From: CAZHTS01 sp964535315
GTDB lineage: Bacteria; Chloroflexota; Anaerolineae; Anaerolineales; Anaerolineaceae
Direction of reading: 5' to 3'
NCBI GenBank assembly: GCA_964535315.1
Contig: CAZHTS010000007.1
Location: forward strand, 30,813 to 94,812
Length of the DNA stretch: 64,000 bases
Part shown: positions 50,408 through 59,480 of the stretch, in pieces
How positions within the stretch are numbered: the stretch's first letter is position 1
Layout: each line of letters begins with the position of its first letter
Program-made: the position numbers and the translations under genes
Notes under the pieces: generated by a model
What the model saw: the letters and a program-made list of their open reading frames with translations, nothing else
Told to the model about the DNA's origin: nothing
Databases searched by the model: none

Positions 50408-51136
50408 ATGGACGAGTTTTTTGCCAAAGATTACCACGGCGCGCCATTCGAGATGTTTGGCGCGCCGCATCTTATTGGGCTGGCGCTGGTTTTGTTTGTC
50501 AATCTGGCGTTGGTGCGTTACGGCAGCCGTCTGACCCCCGCGGTACGCCGTACGCTGCGCATTGGCCTGGCGATCGTTCTGGTGGTGGATGAACTGGCCT
50601 GGCACATCTGGAACGCCGCCACCGGCCAGTGGAACGTGCAAACCATGCTGCCGCTGCATCTTTGTTCGGCGCTGGTGTGGCTGAACGCCCTGATGCTGCT
50701 GACCCGCAACCAGCGCATCTACGAGTTTGCGTATTTGTTCGGTATTCCCGGCGCCTTACAGGCGCTGCTCACCCCGGACGCCGGCATCTATGGCTTTCCG
50801 CACTTTCGCTTTTTCCAAACCATGCTCTCGCACGGCACGTTGATTACTGCGGCGGTTTTCATGACCACCGTCGAGGGGTTCCGACCCACGCCTCGCTCGT
50901 TGCTGCGCGTTTTTCTGGGCGCCAACCTGTACATGGCGCTGGTGGGGCTGGTCAACTGGGCGGTGGGCAGCAACTACATGTTCATTGCCCACAAGCCTGA
51001 GACCGCCAGTCTGCTCGACGTCTTGCCGGCCTGGCCGTGGTACATCGGCATTCTTGAATTGCTGGGGGCGGCCTTCGTGCTGCTCATGTACCTGCCTTTT
51101 TTCCTGAGCGACCGGCGTTCTCGCCGGCTTTCTTAA
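50408..51136 (+). CDS. YwaF/TIGR02206-type membrane protein
   Basis: The 242-residue protein has about six helices and the family signature 'LPLHLCSALVWLNALMLL' with conserved His-Cys, followed by 'FGIPGALQALLTPD', 'FPHFRFFQTMLSHGTLITAAVF' and 'NWAVGSNYMFIAHKPETASLLD'. Relatives (YwaF, TMEM164) include acyltransferase-like folds. The start lies 5 bp after prmA, so it is the last gene of the heat-shock operon. Function unknown. Confidence 0.85.
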   Translation: MDEFFAKDYHGAPFEMFGAPHLIGLALVLFVNLALVRYGSRLTPAVRRTLRIGLAIVLVVDELAWHIWNAATGQWNVQTMLPLHLCSALVWLNALMLLTRNQRIYEFAYLFGIPGALQALLTPDAGIYGFPHFRFFQTMLSHGTLITAAVFMTTVEGFRPTPRSLLRVFLGANLYMALVGLVNWAVGSNYMFIAHKPETASLLDVLPAWPWYIGILELLGAAFVLLMYLPFFLSDRRSRRLS

Positions 51137-51157
51137 TAAACCCGGCGCAGGAGCGTC

Positions 51158-52459
51158 TTATTGCGGCAGCAGTAACGCCTGCACCTGCTTCCAGGTGAAG
51201 CCGCCGTCGTCGGTGCGCACCAGCGCCCGGGCGTCGCCGGTTTGCGCCAGCACCCAACCGATGTTGGCGTTGAGGAACTCCATTTCGCCGCCCCACCACA
51301 CCGTGGCGTTGGTCTGCCAGGTTTTGCCGCCGTCATAAGTCTGGTATACTGTGGCGCCTTCCTTAAAATCTGGCGTGCGCCCGCCCAGATACCAACCGAT
51401 GCTGCTGCTGATGAATTCCAGATTGCCATACGGCACGGGTAACGGGTAAGCGCCCCAACTCTGACCGCCATCCAGCGTCAGGTACATCCAGCGCTTCGGC
51501 GAACCGTCTGGCAGAGTGCATTGCAGCCCCAGGTAGCCGCCCTGCTCGCTGGTGAAACGGGGCGGGTCGGCGTTGCACACCGCCTCGCTCTTGAAGAGAT
51601 CGGGCGCGTCGGCCGGAGAAGGCAGTTTCACCTGGCCCCAGGTGCGCCCGGCGTCCACCGTGCGATACAGGTACAGATCTGGCAGCACGCCGTTGTAACT
51701 ACCCGCTGCCCAGCCGATCAATGTGGTCAGCATGCTCACGCCGTTTTTGCTGCCGCTCATCGGCAGGTTTTGCAGCGTGGGGTTGACCACTGTCCGCCAG
51801 GTGGCGCCGCCGTCCAGGGTGGTAAACAACGCCACGTAGTCGTGGTTCATCCCTCCGCCCAGGTGGGCAAAGACGTAGCCGCTTTGAGCGTTGACAAAGC
51901 CGACCTGCGCCGGCTCGAAGATGTCGACCTGCAAATCTTGCAGCGGCAGCTGGCTGGACTGCCAGGTCAGGCCGCCGTCGGCGGTGCGCCAGACCACACC
52001 GGCGTTGTCGCCGGCGGGGATGCGCGGGGTAAAGATTACCCAGGCGTGATTGATATCCAGAAAAGCCGGGATGGCAGTCCAACCGCCGGCTTCGGGCTGG
52101 GCCTCGGGCTGTGGTGGTTGAAAGCGTACCCAGCGTTCAGCGCCGTTGAGCGTGCGCATCACCAGGTCGTTGGGGTTGCCGGCGATGCGTCCGATGGCCC
52201 AACCGCTGCGTGAGTCGAACATACGCAGATGTACCAGCGAGACGCCGACCGACAGTCCGCTGGGGGTCTGGGTGGGGCCCGCTGTGGCAACGGCGGGCTG
52301 GCTGGTGCGGGGAGGAGGGGTGGTTGGGGTGTATGGGCGTGGGGTCGGGGTGGCGCTGGCCGCCGGGGGTGGGGTGAAGGTGACGAATTGCACCACCGGC
52401 CCCGTGGCGCAGGCGGTGAGTAATACCAGCATCAGCAAAGATGCGTATAGGCGATACAT
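51158..52459 (-). CDS. Lipoprotein with YCF48/BNR-type beta-propeller repeats
   Basis: The 433-residue protein has lipobox L-T-A-C (Cys17), a Pro/Thr linker to about 70 and a beta-propeller. Its blades carry the Asp-box or YCF48-like motifs 'RTADGGLTWQSSQ', 'TTLDGGATWRTV', 'RTVDAGRTWGQV', 'LTLDGGQSWGAY', 'QTYDGGKTWQTN' and 'RTDDGGFTWKQV'. Extracellular sialidase-like propellers of this kind often bind proteins or sugars. GGAGG precedes ATG 52459. It converges with the YwaF-type gene. Confidence 0.85.
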   Translation of the reverse strand: MYRLYASLLMLVLLTACATGPVVQFVTFTPPPAASATPTPRPYTPTTPPPRTSQPAVATAGPTQTPSGLSVGVSLVHLRMFDSRSGWAIGRIAGNPNDLVMRTLNGAERWVRFQPPQPEAQPEAGGWTAIPAFLDINHAWVIFTPRIPAGDNAGVVWRTADGGLTWQSSQLPLQDLQVDIFEPAQVGFVNAQSGYVFAHLGGGMNHDYVALFTTLDGGATWRTVVNPTLQNLPMSGSKNGVSMLTTLIGWAAGSYNGVLPDLYLYRTVDAGRTWGQVKLPSPADAPDLFKSEAVCNADPPRFTSEQGGYLGLQCTLPDGSPKRWMYLTLDGGQSWGAYPLPVPYGNLEFISSSIGWYLGGRTPDFKEGATVYQTYDGGKTWQTNATVWWGGEMEFLNANIGWVLAQTGDARALVRTDDGGFTWKQVQALLLPQ

Positions 52460-52500
52460 GCTTTCCTCCCGAAGATCAAAAACGAGTGACGTTGCGTTAA

Positions 52501-52528
52501 TTGTAACACCGGCAAAAGTCACTATAAT
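52501..52528 (+). promoter_or_regulatory. Promoter giving a leaderless transcript
   Basis: -35 TTGTAA (52501-52506), 16-bp spacer, perfect -10 TATAAT (52523-52528). The expected start coincides with the ATG at 52535; no ribosome-binding site lies between. Confidence 0.6.
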
Positions 52529-52534
52529 GAGTTT

Positions 52535-53305
52535 ATGTTCGATCTTCAATCCCGGCACACAGCGGGCGCCGGCGTTTTTGCAGCCGGCGCCGGTGACGAA
52601 ACGCACACCTGGCATCTGCAAATCCCGGCCGGGCCGGCCGGGCAGTACCGCTGGGCGCAGCTCGACGACTACCTGCACCGGCCGCGCCGCCAGTTTTTGT
52701 GGCAGGCGCCGCTGCGGCTGGAACTGAGCGCTCGCGCCTCGGCCGCCGGTCTGCCGGGCACCTGGGGCTTTGGTTTGTGGAACGACCCCTTCAATGCCAG
52801 CCTGGGGTTGAACGGCATGGCTCGCCGTTTGCCGGCGCTGCCCAACACCGTCTGGTTCTTTCACGCCGCCCCGCCCAATTACCTGGCGCTGTCCGACCAT
52901 CATCCGGCTGCCGGTTTCCTGGCGGCTACTTTTTGCGCGCCGCGCCTGCCGGCGGCGCTGCTGGCAGTGGGCGTCCCCGCCCTGCCGCTGCTCCTCTGGC
53001 CGCCCACTGCCCGCCGGCTGCGCCGCCTGGGCCGCTATCTGGTGGGCGAAGATGCTGCCCGTCTCGACCTGGACGTAACCGCCTGGCATGCCTATGCTTT
53101 TGAGTGGCAGCAAACCGAGGTGCGTTTCTTTGTGGATGGCGCGTTGTGTTTTACCACCCGCTGCGCCCCGGGCGGCCGGTTGGGGGTGGTGGTGTGGATC
53201 GACAACCAGTATGCGGCTTTTCACCCCGAGGGTCGCTTGCAGGCCGGGACGCTGTCTAACCCGGCCCCCGCCTGGCTGGAGGTGGCAAACCTCACCCTGT
53301 CTTGA
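52535..53305 (+). CDS. Concanavalin A-like lectin/glucanase-fold protein (family uncertain)
   Basis: The 256-residue protein has no signal peptide. Segments such as 'LELSARASAAGLPGTWGFGLWNDPF', 'LPNTVWFFHAAPPNY' and 'TAWHAYAFEWQQTEVRFFVDGALCFTT...LGVVVWIDNQY' resemble the curved beta-sandwich of GH16 and LamG-type proteins. The catalytic E-x-D-x-x-E of GH16 is not seen, so it is likely a non-enzymatic or divergent member. It is transcribed from its own promoter, apparently leaderless. Confidence 0.6.
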   Translation: MFDLQSRHTAGAGVFAAGAGDETHTWHLQIPAGPAGQYRWAQLDDYLHRPRRQFLWQAPLRLELSARASAAGLPGTWGFGLWNDPFNASLGLNGMARRLPALPNTVWFFHAAPPNYLALSDHHPAAGFLAATFCAPRLPAALLAVGVPALPLLLWPPTARRLRRLGRYLVGEDAARLDLDVTAWHAYAFEWQQTEVRFFVDGALCFTTRCAPGGRLGVVVWIDNQYAAFHPEGRLQAGTLSNPAPAWLEVANLTLS

Positions 53306-53482
53306 AATAAAAACGCCTGGGGCCGTTACAACTTTGCCCGGCGGGTGTAAAATAGATATATCTTTTCAGTCATTGTTCGGCTTTTCAATTCCATTTTGTA
53401 AGTATTTCAGAAAAGCGACCCTTTTGGGGCAGTTATGCGTTTATATCAGTGGTCATCGTAGTCGTTTCATGGAAGCCGGAAG
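53306..53482. other. Intergenic region before the ECF sigma gene
   Basis: A low-GC stretch with no convincing -35/-10 pair of either the housekeeping or the classic GGAAC type. It presumably holds the promoter of the sigma-factor operon. Confidence 0.3.
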
Positions 53483-54043
53483 ATGGATACGCCGTCCGAA
53501 TCCGAGTTGATCGCTCGCGCCCAAGAGGGTAGCGTCGAGGCGGTTGGCAGGTTATATGAAGATCACTATCAAAGTGTGTACCGCTACCTGGCCTACCGCA
53601 CTCAGGATTTACAAACGGCAGAAGATTTGACCGCAGATGTATTCCTGCGCATGATCAAATCCCTGCCGGGGTTTCGTCAACGGGCGGCCAGTGTGCGAGC
53701 CTGGCTGTTACAAATTGCGCATAACCTGGTGGTCGATCAATATCGCCACGCTTCCGTGCGGCCTATCGTTACTTTACAGGAAGATTTGCCTGCCCGCAAT
53801 GACGCTCCAGAAGCGATCGCGGCCCAGAATTTGTCCAGCGAACGTTTACGCCGGGCGCTGGATCAACTTAACGAGGAGCAGCGTGAAGTTTTGATCTTAC
53901 GATTTATTGATGATTTACCCGTGTCTCAGGTCGCCCAGGTGCTGCATCGCAGCGAAGATTCGATTAAGGGGTTGCAGCGGCGTGGCCTGGTTGCTTTGCG
54001 CAAAATCCTGGCCGGCGAGGAGGTGCCAGATGTTGAACCGTGA
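53483..54043 (+). CDS. RNA polymerase ECF-type sigma factor
   Basis: The 186-residue protein has region 2 ('LYEDHYQSVYRYLAYRTQDLQTAEDLTADVFLRMIKSL', then 'VRAWLLQIAHNLVVDQYRH') and region 4 ('LDQLNEEQREVLILRFIDDLPVSQVAQVLHRSEDSIKGLQRRGLVALRKIL'). It is followed with a 14-bp overlap by a FecR-type membrane protein, the usual place of an anti-sigma factor. Confidence 0.92.
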   Translation: MDTPSESELIARAQEGSVEAVGRLYEDHYQSVYRYLAYRTQDLQTAEDLTADVFLRMIKSLPGFRQRAASVRAWLLQIAHNLVVDQYRHASVRPIVTLQEDLPARNDAPEAIAAQNLSSERLRRALDQLNEEQREVLILRFIDDLPVSQVAQVLHRSEDSIKGLQRRGLVALRKILAGEEVPDVEP

Positions 54044-56018
54044 CGATCAACTCGAACGTTATCTCGGTGCATTACAGTCCGGTTGTGCGCCGGATGAGGT
54101 GCTGTCTGAAATCCCGGCCGAGGATGCGGAGTTGGTTGCTCTGGTGCAGCTGGCGAGCGAAATGCGTACCCTGGCTCATCCGGCCCTGACGCCGGAGCAG
54201 GCCCGGGCGCACAAACAGCGTTTGAGCGCTGCCGTCGGTGTCTGGTCGGGCGCCACCCGCTGGTCGTGGCAGGATTGGTGGCGGCGCTGGCTGCCGGCGT
54301 TTTCGTTGCGTAACGGCCTGGCAACGGCGTTGGTGCTGCTGCTGGTTGGGGTGGGTTTGCTGATGTCTTTTGTCCGCCCGCCGGGCGCGGGGTATGCGCT
54401 TGTGGCCGAAAGCGGTGGTTCGGTGCTGGCGCTTGCGCCGGGCAGCGGGGAGTGGCGTTTGCTGGCGAATGGCGACCGCCTACAACCGGGTGAACGAATC
54501 CGCACCGCCGCCAATGGGCGGGTGACCCTGGCGTTCTTTGACGGCAGCCGTACGGGATTGGAACCCGACACCGATCTGACCCTGACCACGCTGGACGGCG
54601 GTTGGGGCGGCGTACTGCGCGTCCAGCTTTCGCAGGCCGACGGCGCTACCGACCACAATATCGTTCCCCTGCGCGGCGGCAACAGTTTCTTCCGCGTCGA
54701 CACTCCTGGCGGACAGGCCAGCGTGCGCGGCACACAGTTTAATGTGGCGGTCAAGGATGGTAAGACACGCGTGGCTGTGGATGCGGGCAAGGTGCTGGTC
54801 GCCAACACATTCGGCGAAGTCGCCTTGATTGCAGGACAAACCACTTCGCTGGTGGCGGCCGAGCCGCCGGGTGAACCGGCCTATCAGTTCAGCCTGAACG
54901 GTTCCATTGCCGCCATGCAATCGGGCAACTGGACGGTGGCCGGGGTGACCCTGCCGGTGGATAGTGAGATGGCGCCCGGAGATGCGTTCAAGGCCGGCGA
55001 CCCGGTGGTGGTGCAGGGGCGTATTATGCAGGACGGCAGCCTGGCGGTGGAACGGATTGCGCCCGCTGTGCAGAGCGAGGAAAGCGCCCGCATCGCCGGT
55101 ACGATTGTTGATATTCAAAACGAAACCTGGCAAATCGGCAGCAAAGAGGTGGTGGTCAGCACCCAGACTGCGATGGACAGCGGGCTGAAGGCCGGCGAGC
55201 CGGTCGGCGTAAAGGTGGTGGTTCTGGCGGATGGGCGCTGGCAGGCCGACGAAATCCAGCGCCTGGATGAGGCGGCGGAAGAAGAGCAAGCGACTTCTAC
55301 GGCTACACCGACGCCCACTATGACGGAGACGCCCACTCCACAACCGAGCGAGACGTTGACTGCTACCCCCGATCTGACGGCGACGGATACCACGCTCACA
55401 CCTGCCTGCTCTGCGACGCCAGATGGCAGCCAGACGCCCACGGCGCAGGTGAGCGAGACGCTCACTCCGCCGCCCGCCGCGTTGTACACCTCGACGCCGT
55501 CGGCCCAAACTGCCTGTCAGAGCGGCGCTGCGCCTCAGCCCGAGGCCGTTCGCCTGGCGGCGCAATACGGTGTATCTGCCGATGAGATTATGAAATGGTT
55601 CTGCCAGGGTTTTGGTTTCGGTGAGATCGATCAGGCGTATGCGTTGAGCGCTGAAATCGGTGTGCCGGTGAACGATATCTTTACCCTGCGTTCCAGTGGT
55701 TTGGGGTGGGGTGAGATAAAACAACAGCTCCTGCCCAAGCCGACTCAGGAGCCGAAGGTAACGAAGGAAACCGAGCCTTCAGGCGAAGCGAAGCCCGACA
55801 TAGAGACCGAGCCTGCTGGAGAGTCGGGATCTACCGAGGGGCCCAAAGAAACCAAGGAACCCAAACCGTCCAAGGATTCCAATGAGATGAATGCACCGGT
55901 GCATGCGCCTGCGCCTCAGCCTGACAACGCGCCCAGGCACGAGCAGCCCGCTGAAGCGCCTGAGGGGCACAACACCCCCGAACACCGGCCGCCAGCGGAT
56001 GCAGCCGGGCATGGCTAG
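54030..56018 (+). CDS. Membrane FecR-domain protein, putative anti-sigma factor, with DUF5666-like domain and conserved C-terminal module
   Basis: The 662-residue protein has a cytoplasmic N-terminus (1-90) without the zinc-binding H-x3-C-x2-C of ZAS anti-sigma factors. One membrane helix (about 93-113) follows, then a FecR domain (about 150-270, 'GERIRTAANGRVTLAFFDGSRTGLEPDTDL', 'TPGGQASVRGTQFNVAVKDGKTRVAVDAGKV') and two DUF5666-like beta domains (about 300-415). After a Thr/Pro linker comes a helical module (about 510-570) with 'DEIMKWFCQGFGFGEID' and 'IFTLRSSGLGWGEIKQQL'. The C-terminal tail is rich in Glu/Pro/Lys. It is translationally coupled to the sigma factor. The start 54030 is favoured by GAGGAGG. 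Confidence 0.8.
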   Translation: MLNRDDQLERYLGALQSGCAPDEVLSEIPAEDAELVALVQLASEMRTLAHPALTPEQARAHKQRLSAAVGVWSGATRWSWQDWWRRWLPAFSLRNGLATALVLLLVGVGLLMSFVRPPGAGYALVAESGGSVLALAPGSGEWRLLANGDRLQPGERIRTAANGRVTLAFFDGSRTGLEPDTDLTLTTLDGGWGGVLRVQLSQADGATDHNIVPLRGGNSFFRVDTPGGQASVRGTQFNVAVKDGKTRVAVDAGKVLVANTFGEVALIAGQTTSLVAAEPPGEPAYQFSLNGSIAAMQSGNWTVAGVTLPVDSEMAPGDAFKAGDPVVVQGRIMQDGSLAVERIAPAVQSEESARIAGTIVDIQNETWQIGSKEVVVSTQTAMDSGLKAGEPVGVKVVVLADGRWQADEIQRLDEAAEEEQATSTATPTPTMTETPTPQPSETLTATPDLTATDTTLTPACSATPDGSQTPTAQVSETLTPPPAALYTSTPSAQTACQSGAAPQPEAVRLAAQYGVSADEIMKWFCQGFGFGEIDQAYALSAEIGVPVNDIFTLRSSGLGWGEIKQQLLPKPTQEPKVTKETEPSGEAKPDIETEPAGESGSTEGPKETKEPKPSKDSNEMNAPVHAPAPQPDNAPRHEQPAEAPEGHNTPEHRPPADAAGHG

Positions 56019-56040
56019 TTGTGACTAGGATTGAAATGAG

Positions 56041-56067
56041 CGAGGCCGGCGCATCACGCCGGCCTCG
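56041..56067. terminator. Hairpin terminator between convergent genes
   Basis: CGAGGCCGGCG (56041-56051) and CGCCGGCCTCG (56057-56067) form an 11-bp stem with a 5-nt loop; a short T-rich stretch follows on the plus strand. Confidence 0.7.
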
Positions 56068-56078
56068 TGTTTATACGT

Positions 56079-56819
56079 TTACTGGCGTGCTCGCGCCACC
56101 TGTTTGCGTTTGGCCTTGAGCATGACGTGGTAGGTCATTTCCAGTTCTTGCATGATTTCCTGTTCGCGCTCGCCGATGTATTTGAGCAGCGGTGTTTCGG
56201 TGTCGGGGGTAGGGAAGGTTTGGATCCCCAACCGGCGTAACATGCTGTCGCGTTCGCGCTTGACGTTGATGATCTTGCCATGCAGGTACACGTCGTCAGA
56301 GTCAGGCAGGTGCAGCACCAGGTCCACCTCGCGACCGCGGCGCAGTTCGATTTGCTCGTCGGTGTAGGCGCCGAAGGTGTACACGCCCACGCCGCAGGTG
56401 GAGAGATCGGCCATGTTTGCCACCACGCTGCCGCCTTCGCTGAAGATTTCCACCCGTACCAGTTCCTTGGATTGCACGCGTACCCCCATGCGCTTGCCTA
56501 CCGTGTCAGAGGTAGGGGTAAAGTGTGAGAGCACCACTTCGGCGTGGGGTACGTCCACGGCGACCGGCGTGGCCTGCATCAATTGTGTGAAGTATTCGCA
56601 TTTGATGAAGGTATGCTTTTCAAGCGTCATGCATACCGCCTGGTAAGGGTGTACGGTCAGCAGGACAAAACCCTGGCTGACGATATTGATCTGCGAGTCG
56701 TTGATGATTGGAATCCCCCGAAAGACGTTCATCAACTGCAGTCGTTGGTTGGCCTCTGCCATTTTTCGCAGTGCGCTCAACACCTCCTCATCTTGCTGGG
56801 TAAGCAGTTCTTCCTCCAT
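56079..56819 (-). CDS. PilZ-domain c-di-GMP-binding protein
   Basis: The 246-residue protein has an N-terminal YcgR-like domain (about 1-105). The PilZ domain carries both c-di-GMP motifs intact: R-M-G-V-R (R-x-x-x-R) and D-L-S-T-C-G (D-x-S-x-x-G). It would respond to c-di-GMP and control motility, adhesion or exopolysaccharide. The start at 56819 is favoured by an upstream AGG-rich ribosome site; an in-frame start 27 nt earlier is weaker. Confidence 0.88.
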   Translation of the reverse strand: MEEELLTQQDEEVLSALRKMAEANQRLQLMNVFRGIPIINDSQINIVSQGFVLLTVHPYQAVCMTLEKHTFIKCEYFTQLMQATPVAVDVPHAEVVLSHFTPTSDTVGKRMGVRVQSKELVRVEIFSEGGSVVANMADLSTCGVGVYTFGAYTDEQIELRRGREVDLVLHLPDSDDVYLHGKIINVKRERDSMLRRLGIQTFPTPDTETPLLKYIGEREQEIMQELEMTYHVMLKAKRKQVARARQ

Positions 56820-56854
56820 ACCTGTCACCTTTCTTTCTATGTACAAAAACGGGG

Positions 56855-57670
56855 TTAGGATTCAGCCATTAACTGAAACTCGGGTTGTAAAGGCATTTGC
56901 GCCGGGCGCGGCCGGGAGGGCCGGGCCGGCAGGAAGATCAATCCTTCCTTTACATCCCCCAGGTGGAAGAGTTCTTCGGGGTGGAAAAAGGCCAGCCAGG
57001 CCGTGGCTGCCGCGGCCCAGGCGTTTAACTCCCCAGGGCTGTAAACATCCTGTAGGGGCAGGGCGCTGTGTAACAGCCGGTAACGGGTAATTTCCTCAAA
57101 GAAGTTCATGGGGTCGGGGACAGGCAGGCCGTGATCCAACAGCGTCAACTGGCGCTGCAAACGCCCCTCCAGGCTGGTTTCGGCGTAAGGCGCCAGCCCC
57201 AGCCAGGCGTGATAGGCAGCGGCGCAGTTCGTTTCCAGATAGCAGCGTGCGCTCGCATCCGTCGCCGGGTAGGTCTGGTAGCCGTTTGCGCTCAACTGCT
57301 CAGATAGCCAGAAACCACGCCGCATCCAACTGGGACACGCTTTGGCGTCGGTCGGAGTGTGCAGGATTGCAATGTCGTATTGTTCCAGTTCGTATTCTGC
57401 CACGCGCAGACGGGTCAGGCGAGCGGGCGGCGGCGGCGTCAGGCGGCGGCGTACTTCGGGCTGTGCCATCAAGCCGCAATTCGGGCGCAGCGGGGCGTTG
57501 ATGGCCACCAGGGCTGTGGTTTGTCCGGCGGCAAACGCCAGGGCGTCTTCCTCCTGGCCCGCGCCCAATGCCATCAGGCGTCGTTCGCTATCCAACGCCA
57601 CAAAGGTGACCGGCTTACGCCCGCCACCGTTTAAATCAATGCCCAGGCAGGTGATACGTGCAACTCCCAT
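56855..57670 (-). CDS. DUF429-family protein
   Basis: The 271-residue protein opens 'ITCLGIDLNGGGRKPVTFVALDSE', a strand pattern of the RNase H/actin-like fold seen in DUF429, with 'ALVAINAPLRPNCGLM' and 'ILHTPTDAKACPSWMRRGFWLSEQL'. DUF429 proteins have no firm function. The gene lies 35 bp upstream of the PilZ gene on the same strand and may be cotranscribed. Confidence 0.6.
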   Translation of the reverse strand: MGVARITCLGIDLNGGGRKPVTFVALDSERRLMALGAGQEEDALAFAAGQTTALVAINAPLRPNCGLMAQPEVRRRLTPPPPARLTRLRVAEYELEQYDIAILHTPTDAKACPSWMRRGFWLSEQLSANGYQTYPATDASARCYLETNCAAAYHAWLGLAPYAETSLEGRLQRQLTLLDHGLPVPDPMNFFEEITRYRLLHSALPLQDVYSPGELNAWAAAATAWLAFFHPEELFHLGDVKEGLIFLPARPSRPRPAQMPLQPEFQLMAES

Positions 57671-57737
57671 ATAAGATCAGTTTAGCGCAGAATGCTTCAG
57701 TGTGCAACCGGGGCGGCCCTGCCAGTTTTTTCATGCT

Positions 57738-57766
57738 TTGACTTCCCTGTCTACCTGGGCTATACT
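57738..57766 (+). promoter_or_regulatory. Promoter of the aldehyde dehydrogenase cluster
   Basis: -35 TTGACT (57738-57743), 17-bp spacer, -10 TATACT (57761-57766), about 60 bp before the ATG. Confidence 0.7.
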
Positions 57767-57832
57767 TAATCTACCTGAGTGGTTCAGGCGTTGCTACCCC
57801 ATCTTACTCGTTAGAAACAGGAGGTCACTGGT

Positions 57833-59419
57833 ATGGTCGCCGATAAGACGTTCAAGCTCACGTATGCCACTATGTTTAACCCGCCCGAGGAATTGCATCA
57901 AAATTATGATGCCGTTCTGGCGCAGGTTCTGGCAGAACTGGGGAAAGAACACGGCATGATCATTGACGGCAAAGAGCGTTTTGCTGCCGATAAGTTTGAA
58001 GATCGCAACCCGGCCAACACAGACCAGGTTTTGGGCGTTTTCCAGAAGGGCACCGCCCAGGATGCGTGCGACGCCATCCAGGCGGCCAGCAAGGCCTTCC
58101 CCATATGGAGCCATACGCCCTGGCAGAAACGTATCGAACTGCTGCGCAAGGCTGCCGATTTGATCGACGAACGCATTTTTAAGATGGGCGTGATCATGTC
58201 GTTGGAAGTTGGCAAGAACCGTATGGAAGCGCTCGGCGACGCCGCCGAAACGGCCGACCTGATCCGTTACGCCTGCGACCGCATGGAGGCCGCCGATGGC
58301 TTCGTGGTTGAGATGGGACGCGACCCTCTGGCGGGTTACGTCTCTACCAACGTTTCTGTTTTGCGCCCTTACGGCGTCTGGTTGGTGATCAGCCCGTTTA
58401 ACTTCCCCGGCGCCTTGACCGGCGGCCCTACCGGAGCGGCGTTGGCGACTGGCAATACGGTGGTGATGAAACCCGCCACCGACACCCCCTGGACCGCCCG
58501 CCTGTTGGCCGAGTGTCTGCGCGACGCCGGCGTTCCGGACGGTGTTTTTAACTACGTCACCGGCCCCGGCAGTACGTTGGGCCAGGCGTTGATCGAGCAT
58601 CCCGACGTGGCCGGTGTGACCTTTACCGGGTCGTACGATGTGGGTATGAAGATCTTCCGTGATTTTGCCGGCGGCCGCTGGGCGCGCCCGACCATCCTGG
58701 AACTGGGCGGCAAGAACGCTGCGATTGTCTCCCGGCACGCCGATCTGGAAGCGGCGGCGGTGGGTATCACCCGTTCGGCTTTTGGGTTGCAGGGGCAGAA
58801 GTGCTCGGCCTGTTCGCGGGTCTTTGTCGAAGCGCCTGTTTACCAGCAACTGGTCGAAATGGTGGTGGAACGCACCAACAAACTGACCATCGGCGATCCG
58901 ACCGATCGGAACAATTATCTCGGCCCGGTCGTCAACCGCGGCTCGTACCGCGACTACCAGGAATTTTGCGCCGATCTGGCCGCCTCAGGGCGGGTTTTGA
59001 CCGGCGGCAAGGCGCTTAGCGATGGCGCTTTTGCCCGCGGCTATTTCTGCCCGCCGACCCTGGCGGTCGATTTGCCCGCCGATCATCGCCTGTGGCAGCA
59101 GGAGATGTTTGTGCCCATCACCACCATCGCCAGTGTAGACAGCCTGGAAGAAGCCATGCAGCGCGCCAATCATGTCATGTACGGCCTGACCGCCGGTTTC
59201 TACGGCGCCCCCGAAGAAGTTGAATGGTTCTTCGACCATATTGAGGCCGGCGTGACTTACGCCAACCGCCCGCAGGGCGCCACCACCGGGGCGTGGCCTG
59301 GCTTCCAACCCTTTGGCGGCTGGAAGGGCTCTGGTTCGAGCGGTAAGAATGCCGGCGGTGTGCATTATCTGCAACTCTACATGCACGAGCAGATTCGCAC
59401 CCTGGTGCGCAAGGCCTAG
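57833..59419 (+). CDS. Aldehyde dehydrogenase, 1-pyrroline-5-carboxylate dehydrogenase-like
   Basis: The 528-residue protein has the NAD(P)-binding and catalytic motifs of ALDH: 'GVWLVISPFNFPGALTGGPTGAALATGNTVVMKPA', 'GVTFTGSYDVGMKIF', 'ILELGGKNAAIVSRHADLEAAAVGITRSAFGLQGQKCSACSRVFV' with the Cys nucleophile, and 'NRPQGATTGAWPGFQPFGGWKGSG'. The last motif is typical of P5C dehydrogenases (glutamate-semialdehyde oxidation), including RocA-type. The exact aldehyde is uncertain. A hairpin (59430-59462) separates it from the next genes. Confidence 0.85.
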   Translation: MVADKTFKLTYATMFNPPEELHQNYDAVLAQVLAELGKEHGMIIDGKERFAADKFEDRNPANTDQVLGVFQKGTAQDACDAIQAASKAFPIWSHTPWQKRIELLRKAADLIDERIFKMGVIMSLEVGKNRMEALGDAAETADLIRYACDRMEAADGFVVEMGRDPLAGYVSTNVSVLRPYGVWLVISPFNFPGALTGGPTGAALATGNTVVMKPATDTPWTARLLAECLRDAGVPDGVFNYVTGPGSTLGQALIEHPDVAGVTFTGSYDVGMKIFRDFAGGRWARPTILELGGKNAAIVSRHADLEAAAVGITRSAFGLQGQKCSACSRVFVEAPVYQQLVEMVVERTNKLTIGDPTDRNNYLGPVVNRGSYRDYQEFCADLAASGRVLTGGKALSDGAFARGYFCPPTLAVDLPADHRLWQQEMFVPITTIASVDSLEEAMQRANHVMYGLTAGFYGAPEEVEWFFDHIEAGVTYANRPQGATTGAWPGFQPFGGWKGSGSSGKNAGGVHYLQLYMHEQIRTLVRKA

Positions 59420-59429
59420 TCGAATCTTC

Positions 59430-59462
59430 GGAGGGCGCCCGGCGATGCTCCGGGCGCCCTCC
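59430..59462. other. Stable hairpin after the aldehyde dehydrogenase gene
   Basis: GGAGGGCGCCCGG (59430-59442) and CCGGGCGCCCTCC (59450-59462) form a 13-bp stem. There is no T run, so this may be an mRNA stability or processing element rather than a terminator. Confidence 0.55.
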
Positions 59463-59480
59463 TGTAACCGAGGCGTCAAG

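Noticed and set aside
59430..59462. Terminator after the aldehyde dehydrogenase
   Set aside because: The 13-bp stem lacks a T run, so it is listed only as a hairpin.
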